Of a stretch of 43,415 nt of DNA, positions 18,174 to 25,716 are shown piece after piece (position 1 is the first letter of the stretch; each line of letters begins with the position of its first letter). The translations under genes and the position numbers were made by a program. The notes below the pieces were generated by a model. The model was not told where the DNA came from and searched no databases. It saw only the letters and a program-made list of their open reading frames with translations. Source of the stretch: Candidatus Cacconaster stercorequi (GTDB lineage: Bacteria; Bacillota; Clostridia; Oscillospirales; Oscillospiraceae); NCBI GenBank assembly GCA_018064925.1, contig JAGHUH010000009.1:1-43415 (forward strand), in the 5' to 3' direction.

Positions 18174-18977
18174 ATGCGAAAAGAATTCTGCGGCCGGTAT
18201 TTTAAATGCCAGTCCGACACACAGACGCTGGCCGTGATTTCGGCAATTCACGGCGGTAGCCGCTCCGTGCAGATCATCACCGACGACGGCGTCTGGAATT
18301 TTTCCCGGCATACTGACCGCTGCCGCTTCTCCGATGCGGGCTTCTCTCTTGACCTGTGGGAAAACGGCGTTTCCGCTGTGGGCGAGGTTCGATTCGGCCC
18401 GCTTTCGCCCATCCGCTATGACATCATGGGGCCGTTCCGTTTCGTGCCGTTTATGCAGTGCCGCCACAGCATCTACAGTATGCGCCACCGGGCAGACGGC
18501 TGCATCCGCATCAACGGGACGCAGTATGCGTTCCGGGATGCACTGGGCTATATCGAGGGTGACCGAGGGCGCTCCTTCCCCAGAGAGTATGCGTGGACGC
18601 AGTGCTTTTTTGACGGCGGATCGCTGATGCTCAGCGTGGCTGACATTCCTCTGGCAGGCGTTCATTTCACCGGCGTGATCGGTGTCATTGCACTGCGGGG
18701 AAAGGAGTATCGCCTCGCCACCTATCTGGGCGCAAGGGCGGTGAAGACGGCAGACAATGAGGTGATCGTGCGGCAGGGTGGCGATATGTTTTCAGCAAAA
18801 CTTCTGGAAAAGCGGGGACTGCCGCTGGCGGCGCCGGTCTGCGGCAGTATGGTGCGAACTATTTACGAGAGCGCCGCCTGCCGCGCCGCGTACCGTTTTG
18901 AAAAAAACGGAGAAGTCCTTTTGGAATTTGCGTCAGACAGGGCATCTTTTGAATTTGAATATGGAGGCAACCAATGA
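18174..18977 (+). CDS. Tocopherol cyclase-like protein (PF14249-type)
   Basis: This 267-residue protein has the family hallmark [17 protein letters not shown] near residues 123-139, matching the E-x-D-x-G-x-x-FP-x-x-x-x-W pattern of plant and cyanobacterial tocopherol cyclases. Bacteria like this do not make tocopherol, so the true substrate is unknown; a lipocalin-like beta-barrel binding or modifying a lipid is plausible. ATG 18174 follows AAGGAGGG; a frame-extending ATG at 18153 lacks a site. Its end overlaps the next gene by ATGA (18974-18977), so the two are translationally coupled. Confidence 0.75.
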   Translation: MRKEFCGRYFKCQSDTQTLAVISAIHGGSRSVQIITDDGVWNFSRHTDRCRFSDAGFSLDLWENGVSAVGEVRFGPLSPIRYDIMGPFRFVPFMQCRHSIYSMRHRADGCIRINGTQYAFRDALGYIEGDRGRSFPREYAWTQCFFDGGSLMLSVADIPLAGVHFTGVIGVIALRGKEYRLATYLGARAVKTADNEVIVRQGGDMFSAKLLEKRGLPLAAPVCGSMVRTIYESAACRAAYRFEKNGEVLLEFASDRASFEFEYGGNQ

Positions 18978-20884
18978 ACCGATTGGCACAGGAAAAATCG
19001 CCGTATCTCCGGCAGCACAGGGACAATCCCGTTGACTGGTATCCCTGGGGCAATGAGGCGTTTGAAAAAGCAAAGCAGAAGGATAAGCCGGTGCTTCTCA
19101 GCATCGGATATTCCACCTGCCACTGGTGTCATGTGATGGCACACGAGTCCTTTGCGGACGCGGATGTCGCCGCGGTGCTCAACGAAAATTTTGTCTGCAT
19201 CAAGGTTGACCGGGAGGAGCGCCCCGACATTGACGCTGTCTATATGAAGGTGTGTCAGGCGATTACCGGCGCCGGAGGCTGGCCGCTGACCGTTTTCCTG
19301 ACACCGGAGCAAAAGCCTTTTTTTGCAGGCACCTATTTCCCGAAGCACAGCCGCTACGGACAGCCGGGACTGGTGGAGCTCTCACAGGAAATCGCACATC
19401 TCTGGCGCAACGACCGGGACAGCCTTCTTCGTTCCTGTGAGGAGATTGCTGCAGCAATCTCGGTGCAGCACGAACGAAACGGTGAGCCGCGCCAAGAGCT
19501 GCTGCAAAGTGCCTGTGACACACTTCGCTGCAGCTTTGACGGGAAGTGGGGCGGCTTCGGTGAGGCGCCCAAGTTTCCCGCAGCGCACAATCTGCTCTTC
19601 CTGATGCAGTGCGGCGAGACCGAGATGGTGAATGTAACACTGACTGCCATGGCGAAGGGCGGCATCTTTGATCAGATCGGCGGTGGCTTCTCCCGCTATT
19701 CCACGGACAATATGTGGTTGACGCCCCATTTTGAAAAAATGCTGTATGACAACGCACTACTCCTGATGGCATACAGCGAAGCCTATGAGCGCACAGGGAA
19801 TCCGTTTTATGAGGAGATCGCACGCAGGACGGCGGCGTATCTTCTCCGGGAGCTGCGCGCGCCGGAGGGTGGCTGCTTCTGCGGGCAGGACGCCGACAGT
19901 GACGGTGTTGAGGGCGGATACTATACCTTTTCACCCGATGAAATCCGGAGCGTTCTGGGTGATGCGGAGGGTGAGGCATTCTGCCGCGACTATGGCGTCA
20001 ACAAAGAGGTAAGTATCCCGAACCGCATCGGGAAGGACGACGCACTCTGGAGCGAGGCGCGGCTGCAAAAGCTGTATCATTATCGCAAAGCGCGCACAAA
20101 GCTGCACGCGGATGATAAAATCCTGCTTTCGTGGAATGCCTGGGCAATGATCGCCTTTGTCCGGAGCGGACACACAGACGCGGCAATCAGGATACGGAAC
20201 TTTATCGAAAAGAATATGACTGACGCAGATCACCGGCTCTTTGTATGCTGGCGCGACGGTGAGGCGGCAAACGGCGGTCAACTGGACGACTACGCCGTGT
20301 ATGCACTGGCACTGCTTACCCTCTACCGCGCCACCTTTGATGTGGCGTATCTCGAGCAGGCAATATTTCGCAGCAAACAAATGCTGGACTGTTTTGCCGA
20401 TGACGCCGGAGGATTTTTCATGACCGCCCACGATGCCGAGCACTTGATCGGCCGTCCAAAGGAAACCTATGACGGCGCGATCCCCTCGGGCAATTCCGTC
20501 GCGGCGATGGTGCTGGAAACGCTGGCTCAGCTAACCGGCGAGACGGTGTGGCGCGAGGCGGCCGACCGACAGATGCGTTTTATGGCCGGACAGGCAGAAG
20601 CGTATCCCGCCGGACATTGCTTTGCGTTGCTCGCCATGGATCAGGCGCTGCGGCCCAGCCGGGAGCTAATCGTTTGCGGAACGGAAGTCCCCGCAGCAAT
20701 CACCACACGGCACGGCAGCGATCTCAACATTCTCTTCAAGTCCCCGGAAAATGCGGTGCGTCTGGCAAGGTGTGCACCGTTCACCGAAAGCTATCCCGTT
20801 CCGGAGGACGGAAGCGTCGGGTATCTATGCGAAAATGGCACCTGCCGCCGATCGAATGCCGATCTGGATGAGCTGCTGGATTAG
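18974..20884 (+). CDS. YyaL/Spermatogenesis-associated-protein-20-like thioredoxin-domain protein (DUF255)
   Basis: The 636-residue protein opens with the near-invariant [14 protein letters not shown] and NPVDWYPWG of this family. A thioredoxin-like domain (about 1-165) follows with C49-H-W-C52 in STCHWCHVM. After it comes an (alpha/alpha)6-barrel like that of N-acylglucosamine 2-epimerase (about 180-560). The molecular function of the bacterial family is not established; a redox or sugar-related enzyme is usually suggested. Its start overlaps the stop of the tocopherol-cyclase-like gene by four bases, a sign of joint translation. A strong terminator follows at 20915. Confidence 0.93.
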   Translation: MNRLAQEKSPYLRQHRDNPVDWYPWGNEAFEKAKQKDKPVLLSIGYSTCHWCHVMAHESFADADVAAVLNENFVCIKVDREERPDIDAVYMKVCQAITGAGGWPLTVFLTPEQKPFFAGTYFPKHSRYGQPGLVELSQEIAHLWRNDRDSLLRSCEEIAAAISVQHERNGEPRQELLQSACDTLRCSFDGKWGGFGEAPKFPAAHNLLFLMQCGETEMVNVTLTAMAKGGIFDQIGGGFSRYSTDNMWLTPHFEKMLYDNALLLMAYSEAYERTGNPFYEEIARRTAAYLLRELRAPEGGCFCGQDADSDGVEGGYYTFSPDEIRSVLGDAEGEAFCRDYGVNKEVSIPNRIGKDDALWSEARLQKLYHYRKARTKLHADDKILLSWNAWAMIAFVRSGHTDAAIRIRNFIEKNMTDADHRLFVCWRDGEAANGGQLDDYAVYALALLTLYRATFDVAYLEQAIFRSKQMLDCFADDAGGFFMTAHDAEHLIGRPKETYDGAIPSGNSVAAMVLETLAQLTGETVWREAADRQMRFMAGQAEAYPAGHCFALLAMDQALRPSRELIVCGTEVPAAITTRHGSDLNILFKSPENAVRLARCAPFTESYPVPEDGSVGYLCENGTCRRSNADLDELLD

Positions 20885-20914
20885 CCGCAGGAAGTGTACA
20901 GGTGAAAACGCATA

Positions 20915-20946
20915 CTCCCCCGAAACCACTGGGTTCCGGGGGATTT
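20915..20946 (+). terminator. Rho-independent terminator after the DUF255 gene
   Basis: TCCCCCGAAACC pairs with GGTTCCGGGGGA (one mismatch), followed by TTTTT. Confidence 0.85.
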
Positions 20947-21079
20947 TTCTTGTGTTCTTAAAGAAAGTCCACGGCTATGCCGGGGGAAAATAGCCTGCGG
21001 TGAGGAGAAAAGTAGACGGGCAAAAGTCTCCAAGCCAAAGTGACCTGCCCCAGATTGTGCAGACAGCACAAAAACCTTT

Positions 21080-23710
21080 TCACTCTTTTAGGCCGTATTT
21101 GATCTTGATGCGCTCCAGCTTCTCCAGCATCGGCTCTGCGGCGATCCACAGGAAAAACACCGTGGCGATGGCATGGACACAGTCCGCCGGAAAGCCGGTG
21201 AGATAATAGGGCAAAATCATTTCCCATCGGATCTCCCGGCTCCAGATCAAAACGGACACGGGATTCATGATACCGCCGTAAATCACAAAGGCAGTAATGG
21301 CACCGAATACGCACAGTGTGCTCCGCGACGGATGGAGCCGTCCTCTGCGGAACAGTACGCCCGCCAGAAAGCCGATAATTCCCATAGCGAACATTTGAAA
21401 CGGTGTCCACGGCCCCTGCGAAAACAGCATATTGCTGACCAGCATGGTCATGGCGCCCACCAGAAAGCCGGTCTCGCCGCCCAATGCCACACCGGAGATG
21501 ATGGTCAGCGCCAGAATCGGCTTGAACTGCGGCAGCATGAAGAATGCCGCGCGGCCCGCCACGCCCAGCGCACAGAGCACCGCGATCACCACCAGCTCCC
21601 GCGCCTGCGGGCGGCGCCCCTCAAATGCCAGAAAGAACGGCAGCATACATTCCAGCAGCACCGCAAAGGCCAGCAGATAATAGTGGCTGCTGCCCAAAAG
21701 CCGACTGCCGAAAACCAGCGTTGCCGGAATGCACAGCACGATGAAAATAGTCGCCGCCCATGTGCACCTGGGCAGTGTTTGTTTTTGCATCGCCGGCGCA
21801 GGCGCCACCGACGGCTGACTGCGGCGACCCATGGCAGCGGCGGTGACAAAAAGTGCCGCCAGAAATACGCCGTCGATCTTCAGCATCTCCCATCCCGCAT
21901 CCGTCAGGGATGTACCGGCAATAAGGTGGCTCAGATCGGTGTTCTGCGTGGCCTGCCAGAGGATCAGCAGCGCCACCGCGCCGGAAATTGCGGCCAGCAG
22001 CTTGCGCCACCACGGCAGTTTTTTCGGTTTTTCCGCCGCAGGGCCCTCCGCCGGAGGCGGTAGCGGCGCAATTTCACGCACCGGCGGAGTTTCCTCCGGC
22101 AGCGTCCCGCCGATGACAGCAATGACATCATTCACCGTTATCGCCTGCGGGCAGACGGTGCGCGCCATGCGGTTGGCAGAGGTGGTATAGAAACTGTTGC
22201 CGAAAAAAAATGCGCGGGGCGTCCCCTCGGCCACGATGTCACCGTCAAAGAGCAAAGCACAGCGATGAGCATAGCTGGCACAGAACTCCACATCGTGACT
22301 CACCATCAAAACCGCCGCACCGCGGCACAAAAGATTATTCAGAATGCCGGCAAGTTCCTGCTTAAACGCCGCATCCACCCCCTTGGTGGGCTCGTCCAGC
22401 AGCAGGATATCCGGCTGCAGCAACAAGATCTTGGCCAATGCCGCGCGTTGCTGCTCGCCGCCGCTGAGGTCATAGGGGTGGCGATCCAGCAGATGCGTCA
22501 GATGGCACAGAGCAACTGTTTCGGCTATGCGGTCTCGTGCATCTTCGCCCGCAATATCCGTGCCGTCAAAGACCTCCTGCAAATCCTCCCGGACGGTTTT
22601 CTCCACAAACAGCGCCTGCGGATTTTGAGGCAGCACGCCGATGCGACCGTGCCGCAACACATTGCCGCGCTGCGGCGTATCGATGCCGGCCAGAATGCCC
22701 AATGCGGTGCTTTTCCCCGTACCGTTGCCGCCCAGCAATGCCAGAAGCTCGCCGCGATGAAGCGAAAGCTCCAACCCCTTGAGTACATCGGCACTCTTTT
22801 CCGCATAGCGGAACCAAAGCCCCTCTGCCTGCAATACGCTCTCACCCCGCGGCGGGATCTGCTCCGGCGGCAATGCGTAAAGCGGCCGGAATCGCGTTTC
22901 CAGAAAGTCGCGTCCCTCCTGCACAGTAATGGGACAGGGTGCATCCGTTTCCACCGACGCCCAGATGCGCATGGTGGCGGGCATGGCGGCAAATAAGCTG
23001 CTGCCTCGAAGCTGCAGGCCAACCTCCCTCGGATTGCCGCAGGCGATGAGTTTCCCCTCCTGCAAAACGGCGGCCTGTGTGGCCATGGGGAATACCTCCT
23101 CCAATCGGTGCTCCGTCAGAATAATAGTGGTACCCAGCTCACGATGAATGCGGCCCAGCATTTGCAGAAAGTCCGATGCGGCAATAGGATCAAGCTGTGC
23201 CGTGGGCTCGTCCAAAATCAGCACCTGTGGCTGCATGACCATCACCGAAGCCAACGCCAAAAGCTGCTTCTGCCCGCCGGAAAGGGTGTTTACCTCCCGG
23301 TGAAACCAATCCTGAATACCGAAGAAGGACGCCATTTCCGCCACACGGCGGCGAATAGTGGGCGTATCACAGCCCAGATTCTCCAATCCAAATGCCAGCT
23401 CGTGCCATACCTTGTCCGTCACCACCTGATTGTCCGGTGATTGCTGCACAAAACCAATTTCAGACATCTGGCGGCGCTGGGGCACCTGCTCCAACAGCGT
23501 GCCGCAGAACAGGATCGTCCCCTCCCTCTGCCCGTGGGGTGCCAGCACCGATTTAAATTGCCGCAGCAAGGTGGTCTTGCCACAGCCTGAGAGGCCGCAA
23601 AGCACGAGGAAATCACCTTTTCGCACGGTAAGGGAAAGATCCCGCAGCGCCGGCGTTTTTTGCCGGGGATAGGTAAAACTGACATGCTGTACGGTAAACA
23701 GCTCACTCAT
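21080..23710 (-). CDS. ECF transporter: two fused energy-coupling ATPases plus a membrane S-component-like domain
   Basis: The 876-residue protein has three parts. ATPase 1 (about 1-250) has Walker A GLSGCGKT (39-46), signature LSGGQKQ and LILDEPTAQLD. ATPase 2 (about 290-520) has Walker A GGNGTGKS near 326, signature LSGGEQQR near 415 and LLLDEPTKGVD near 440. A proline-rich linker near 545-560 precedes about six hydrophobic segments (about 570-865) resembling an ECF substrate-binding S component. ECF transporters import vitamins across the cytoplasmic membrane; normally EcfA1, EcfA2, S and T are separate. The start overlaps the EcfT gene by eight bases. The operon lies behind a cobalamin riboswitch, which points to cobalamin or a corrinoid precursor as cargo. 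The S-component assignment is inference from topology and context. Confidence 0.85.
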   Translation of the reverse strand: MSELFTVQHVSFTYPRQKTPALRDLSLTVRKGDFLVLCGLSGCGKTTLLRQFKSVLAPHGQREGTILFCGTLLEQVPQRRQMSEIGFVQQSPDNQVVTDKVWHELAFGLENLGCDTPTIRRRVAEMASFFGIQDWFHREVNTLSGGQKQLLALASVMVMQPQVLILDEPTAQLDPIAASDFLQMLGRIHRELGTTIILTEHRLEEVFPMATQAAVLQEGKLIACGNPREVGLQLRGSSLFAAMPATMRIWASVETDAPCPITVQEGRDFLETRFRPLYALPPEQIPPRGESVLQAEGLWFRYAEKSADVLKGLELSLHRGELLALLGGNGTGKSTALGILAGIDTPQRGNVLRHGRIGVLPQNPQALFVEKTVREDLQEVFDGTDIAGEDARDRIAETVALCHLTHLLDRHPYDLSGGEQQRAALAKILLLQPDILLLDEPTKGVDAAFKQELAGILNNLLCRGAAVLMVSHDVEFCASYAHRCALLFDGDIVAEGTPRAFFFGNSFYTTSANRMARTVCPQAITVNDVIAVIGGTLPEETPPVREIAPLPPPAEGPAAEKPKKLPWWRKLLAAISGAVALLILWQATQNTDLSHLIAGTSLTDAGWEMLKIDGVFLAALFVTAAAMGRRSQPSVAPAPAMQKQTLPRCTWAATIFIVLCIPATLVFGSRLLGSSHYYLLAFAVLLECMLPFFLAFEGRRPQARELVVIAVLCALGVAGRAAFFMLPQFKPILALTIISGVALGGETGFLVGAMTMLVSNMLFSQGPWTPFQMFAMGIIGFLAGVLFRRGRLHPSRSTLCVFGAITAFVIYGGIMNPVSVLIWSREIRWEMILPYYLTGFPADCVHAIATVFFLWIAAEPMLEKLERIKIKYGLKE

Positions 23711-24605
23711 GGATCCGTCCCTCCTTTCGCTGTTTTCTCCACCGCTCTGCGGCGCATCGCTGCAGAATGACCGGTGTCAGGCACAAAAACGCATATACCG
23801 CAAAGAAGCTGACACCCATGGGGGACAGTTCCGCGCCGGATACGCTTGGATAATATCGGAAATCAAATCCGCCGGCTACGGCGCCGCTCAATAGATAAAC
23901 ACCGCAAAAGCACAGCCACAGAAGAAGCAGCCTGTCACGGTCATCAAAGCGGTAAACGGAAAAAGCGGTGCGCCCCTTTTCTCCATAGCCGCGGCTTTTC
24001 ATACTGTCCGCGGTTTCCATAGCACCTTCCAGCGACCATGTAACCACAATGGAAAAGACCTTTACTGCATTCCGGATGCGGTGCCACAGCTTGCCCTTGC
24101 TGATTTCGCGTCCCATGCTTTTCTGCGCCCGGGCAACGGTACCCATCTGTGCTTTGAAGCGAGGCACAAAGCGCAGCGTCATGCTGAGCACCAGGCTCAG
24201 GGACGGGATGATGCGGCCAAAAAGATAGATAAACTTGTCCGAGGTCACCACATCGGTGAAGCAAACAAACCACAAAAACACCGCCGCCAACATCGCCGCC
24301 GCGGCAAGGCCGTAGAGGATACTCTCCAGTGTCACCGGATTTCCGGAGGGCAGATGCGCAAGCACCGTCATCCCCCGATGGGTAAAGAGCGGGTTGAGCA
24401 CGGCCGCACACAGAGCAACGGGCAACAGCCAGCGGCATTGGGCAGCCAGCTCCCTGCCGCCCCGCAGCACAACAAGATACGCCGCGGCACTCGTTAGTGA
24501 GATCAGCAGACACGCCGGGTGGGTACAGCACATGGAGAAGGCGATAACCAGCGCGAAGTACAGAAAGTTCACCGCCGGGTGGCAGCCGGAAAACGCATCA
24601 TGCAC
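23703..24605 (-). CDS. ecfT: ECF transporter transmembrane T component (CbiQ/EcfT family)
   Basis: The 300-residue protein has several hydrophobic segments and, near residues 160-205, the cytoplasmic coupling region with the family's arginine motifs (SMGREISKG and SMKSRGYG). In EcfT the two such motifs grip the ATPases and transmit movement to the S component. The likely start is GTG at 24605, with GGAGG nine bases upstream. An ATG at 24612 is too close to that site and runs into a stop. Its 3' end overlaps the ATPase-S fusion by eight bases. Expression should be shut off when the upstream riboswitch binds cobalamin. Confidence 0.88.
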   Translation of the reverse strand: MHDAFSGCHPAVNFLYFALVIAFSMCCTHPACLLISLTSAAAYLVVLRGGRELAAQCRWLLPVALCAAVLNPLFTHRGMTVLAHLPSGNPVTLESILYGLAAAAMLAAVFLWFVCFTDVVTSDKFIYLFGRIIPSLSLVLSMTLRFVPRFKAQMGTVARAQKSMGREISKGKLWHRIRNAVKVFSIVVTWSLEGAMETADSMKSRGYGEKGRTAFSVYRFDDRDRLLLLWLCFCGVYLLSGAVAGGFDFRYYPSVSGAELSPMGVSFFAVYAFLCLTPVILQRCAAERWRKQRKEGRIHE

Positions 24606-24630
24606 TTGTCATCGCCTCCTTACATAAAAC

Positions 24631-24675
24631 CAAAAACGGCTGTGACAACTCAAAAAGCTGTCACAGCCGTTTTTA
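24631..24675 (-). terminator. Terminator between the cobalamin riboswitch and ecfT
   Basis: AAAAACGGCTGTGACA and TGTCACAGCCGTTTTT form a 16-base-pair stem ending in T-run, located between the B12 box and the ecfT start. It is the probable expression platform of the riboswitch. Confidence 0.85.
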
Positions 24676-24735
24676 TCTGCAGACAAAACAAAATCAGCCA
24701 TTCCGTAGCTCGCAGAACGACTTCCTTCTTCCGTT

Positions 24736-24912
24736 TGAGCAGGTCTCCCGGCTTACGCTTCCCTGACCGCAGACGGCCTTCGGAACTCTCCGCGGCTGAA
24801 TTTCTTCCTGTCTGCGCTCTCCACGCTTACGGTGGCGGTACCGTTCGGGATTTGCACCCGATTCCCTATTCTCCGATGACTTCTGTTACCAAAGTCCCGG
24901 CACTCAAACGCT
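24736..24912 (-). promoter_or_regulatory. Cobalamin riboswitch
   Basis: On the minus strand the B12 box AAGCCGGGAGACCTGCTC lies at 24737-24754. Upstream are GGGAATCGGGTGCAAATCCC, GGTACCGCCACCG and GTAAGCGTGG, all in the order expected of the adenosylcobalamin-type aptamer. A consensus promoter precedes it and a strong terminator follows. This supports repression of the ECF operon by cobalamin. Boundaries are approximate. Confidence 0.93.
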
Positions 24913-24927
24913 GTTTCATTTTTAATG

Positions 24928-24956
24928 ATTATAGCACGATGCGTTTTCCTTGTCAA
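24928..24956 (-). promoter_or_regulatory. Consensus promoter of the riboswitch/ECF operon
   Basis: Perfect TTGACA (24951-24956) and TATAAT (24928-24933) on the minus strand with 17 bases between, just upstream of the aptamer. A promoter this strong fits a unit held down by riboswitch termination. Confidence 0.88.
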
Positions 24957-25067
24957 AATCCGGACGGCACAGTCCCTTTTCTGCTCGCAATATCCACAAA
25001 GCGACCGCGAGTGAACGCTCTGTTTTTTCTATTGCGGACAAGATTTTCCGGTTTTGTCTATTGCGCC

Positions 25068-25097
25068 TTGACATTCTTACCCTCTATCACATAGAAT
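25068..25097 (+). promoter_or_regulatory. Predicted promoter of the cNMP-fold protein gene
   Basis: TTGACA (25068-25073) and TAGAAT (25092-25097) with an 18-base spacer, 35 bases before the start codon. Confidence 0.7.
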
Positions 25098-25132
25098 ACA
25101 GGAAAACATGGATTGAGAGGAAACCGCATATC

Positions 25133-25606
25133 ATGGTAGAACTTGAGGAAAAACGCTTCAAAAAGGGGGAAATTATCTATAAAAGCGGCGAATTGGACGC
25201 CAATATGTACAACATTTTTCTTGGCAGAGCCGCCGTCTATATGGATTACGGCACCCCCGCCCAGCAGCTGATATTGGAGGTGGAGGAGGGCGATTTTCTG
25301 AATATCATTAGCTTTCTGGAGGCTCGACCCCGCAACACCACCGCCGTGGCGCTGCAGAATACCGTGGTGGGTGTGATCACCACCGAGAACTTCGGCAAAT
25401 TCTTTCAGGAGCATCCCGCCAAGATTATGAGTCTGCTGCAGCACATGAGTGCCCGTATCCGCCATCTGCAAAAAGCCTATCTGGAGACCAGCCAGGCATT
25501 GGAGGATTATGCTGACACGGATCGGCTGAAAAAGGAAAACGGCGAGTGGTATGCGCAGCACAACAGTCTGTATCGGTCGCTCTCCTCCCTGCTCGGTCAT
25601 CGGTAA
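25133..25606 (+). CDS. Stand-alone cyclic-nucleotide-binding-fold protein without DNA-binding domain
   Basis: The 157-residue protein resembles the effector half of Crp/Fnr regulators. It has a cupin-like beta-roll (about 1-105; FKKGEIIYKSGELDANMYNI, and EEGDFLNII in the GE-loop position) followed by a long helix (about 105-135). The canonical cAMP-binding signature with its invariant Arg in RTA is not evident, so the ligand may differ or be absent. It ends where Crp/Fnr proteins would begin their helix-turn-helix. The C-terminal segment is charged and helical instead. ATG 25133 is chosen because the open frame upstream crosses the promoter; GAGAGG lies somewhat far (12 bases). A terminator follows, so it is its own transcription unit. 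Role unknown; a sensor or protein partner is possible. Confidence 0.75.
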   Translation: MVELEEKRFKKGEIIYKSGELDANMYNIFLGRAAVYMDYGTPAQQLILEVEEGDFLNIISFLEARPRNTTAVALQNTVVGVITTENFGKFFQEHPAKIMSLLQHMSARIRHLQKAYLETSQALEDYADTDRLKKENGEWYAQHNSLYRSLSSLLGHR

Positions 25607-25617
25607 TACTGACTCCT

Positions 25618-25648
25618 ATCAGAGCCGCATTGCGGCTCTGATTTTTTT
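25618..25648 (+). terminator. Rho-independent terminator
   Basis: ATCAGAGCCGC and GCGGCTCTGAT form an 11-base-pair stem with an ATT loop, then a T-run. Confidence 0.9.
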
Positions 25649-25665
25649 ATTCCCCTGCGCGGCAC

Positions 25666-25678
25666 TTCGTGGTATACT
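25666..25678 (+). promoter_or_regulatory. Predicted extended -10 promoter of the GTPase-NYN fusion
   Basis: TTCGTGGTATACT contains TATACT (25673-25678) preceded by TGG. The identical 13 bases precede the CofE-like gene at 28397-28409. The -35 region is weak. Confidence 0.6.
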
Positions 25679-25716
25679 GATGGCAATATGACGATCTCAC
25701 AAAAGGCGGTGAAACC

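Noticed and set aside
24676-24735. Additional small gene between the riboswitch and ecfT
   Set aside because: The stretch is part of the riboswitch expression platform; no start with a ribosome-binding site and no sizeable frame is present.
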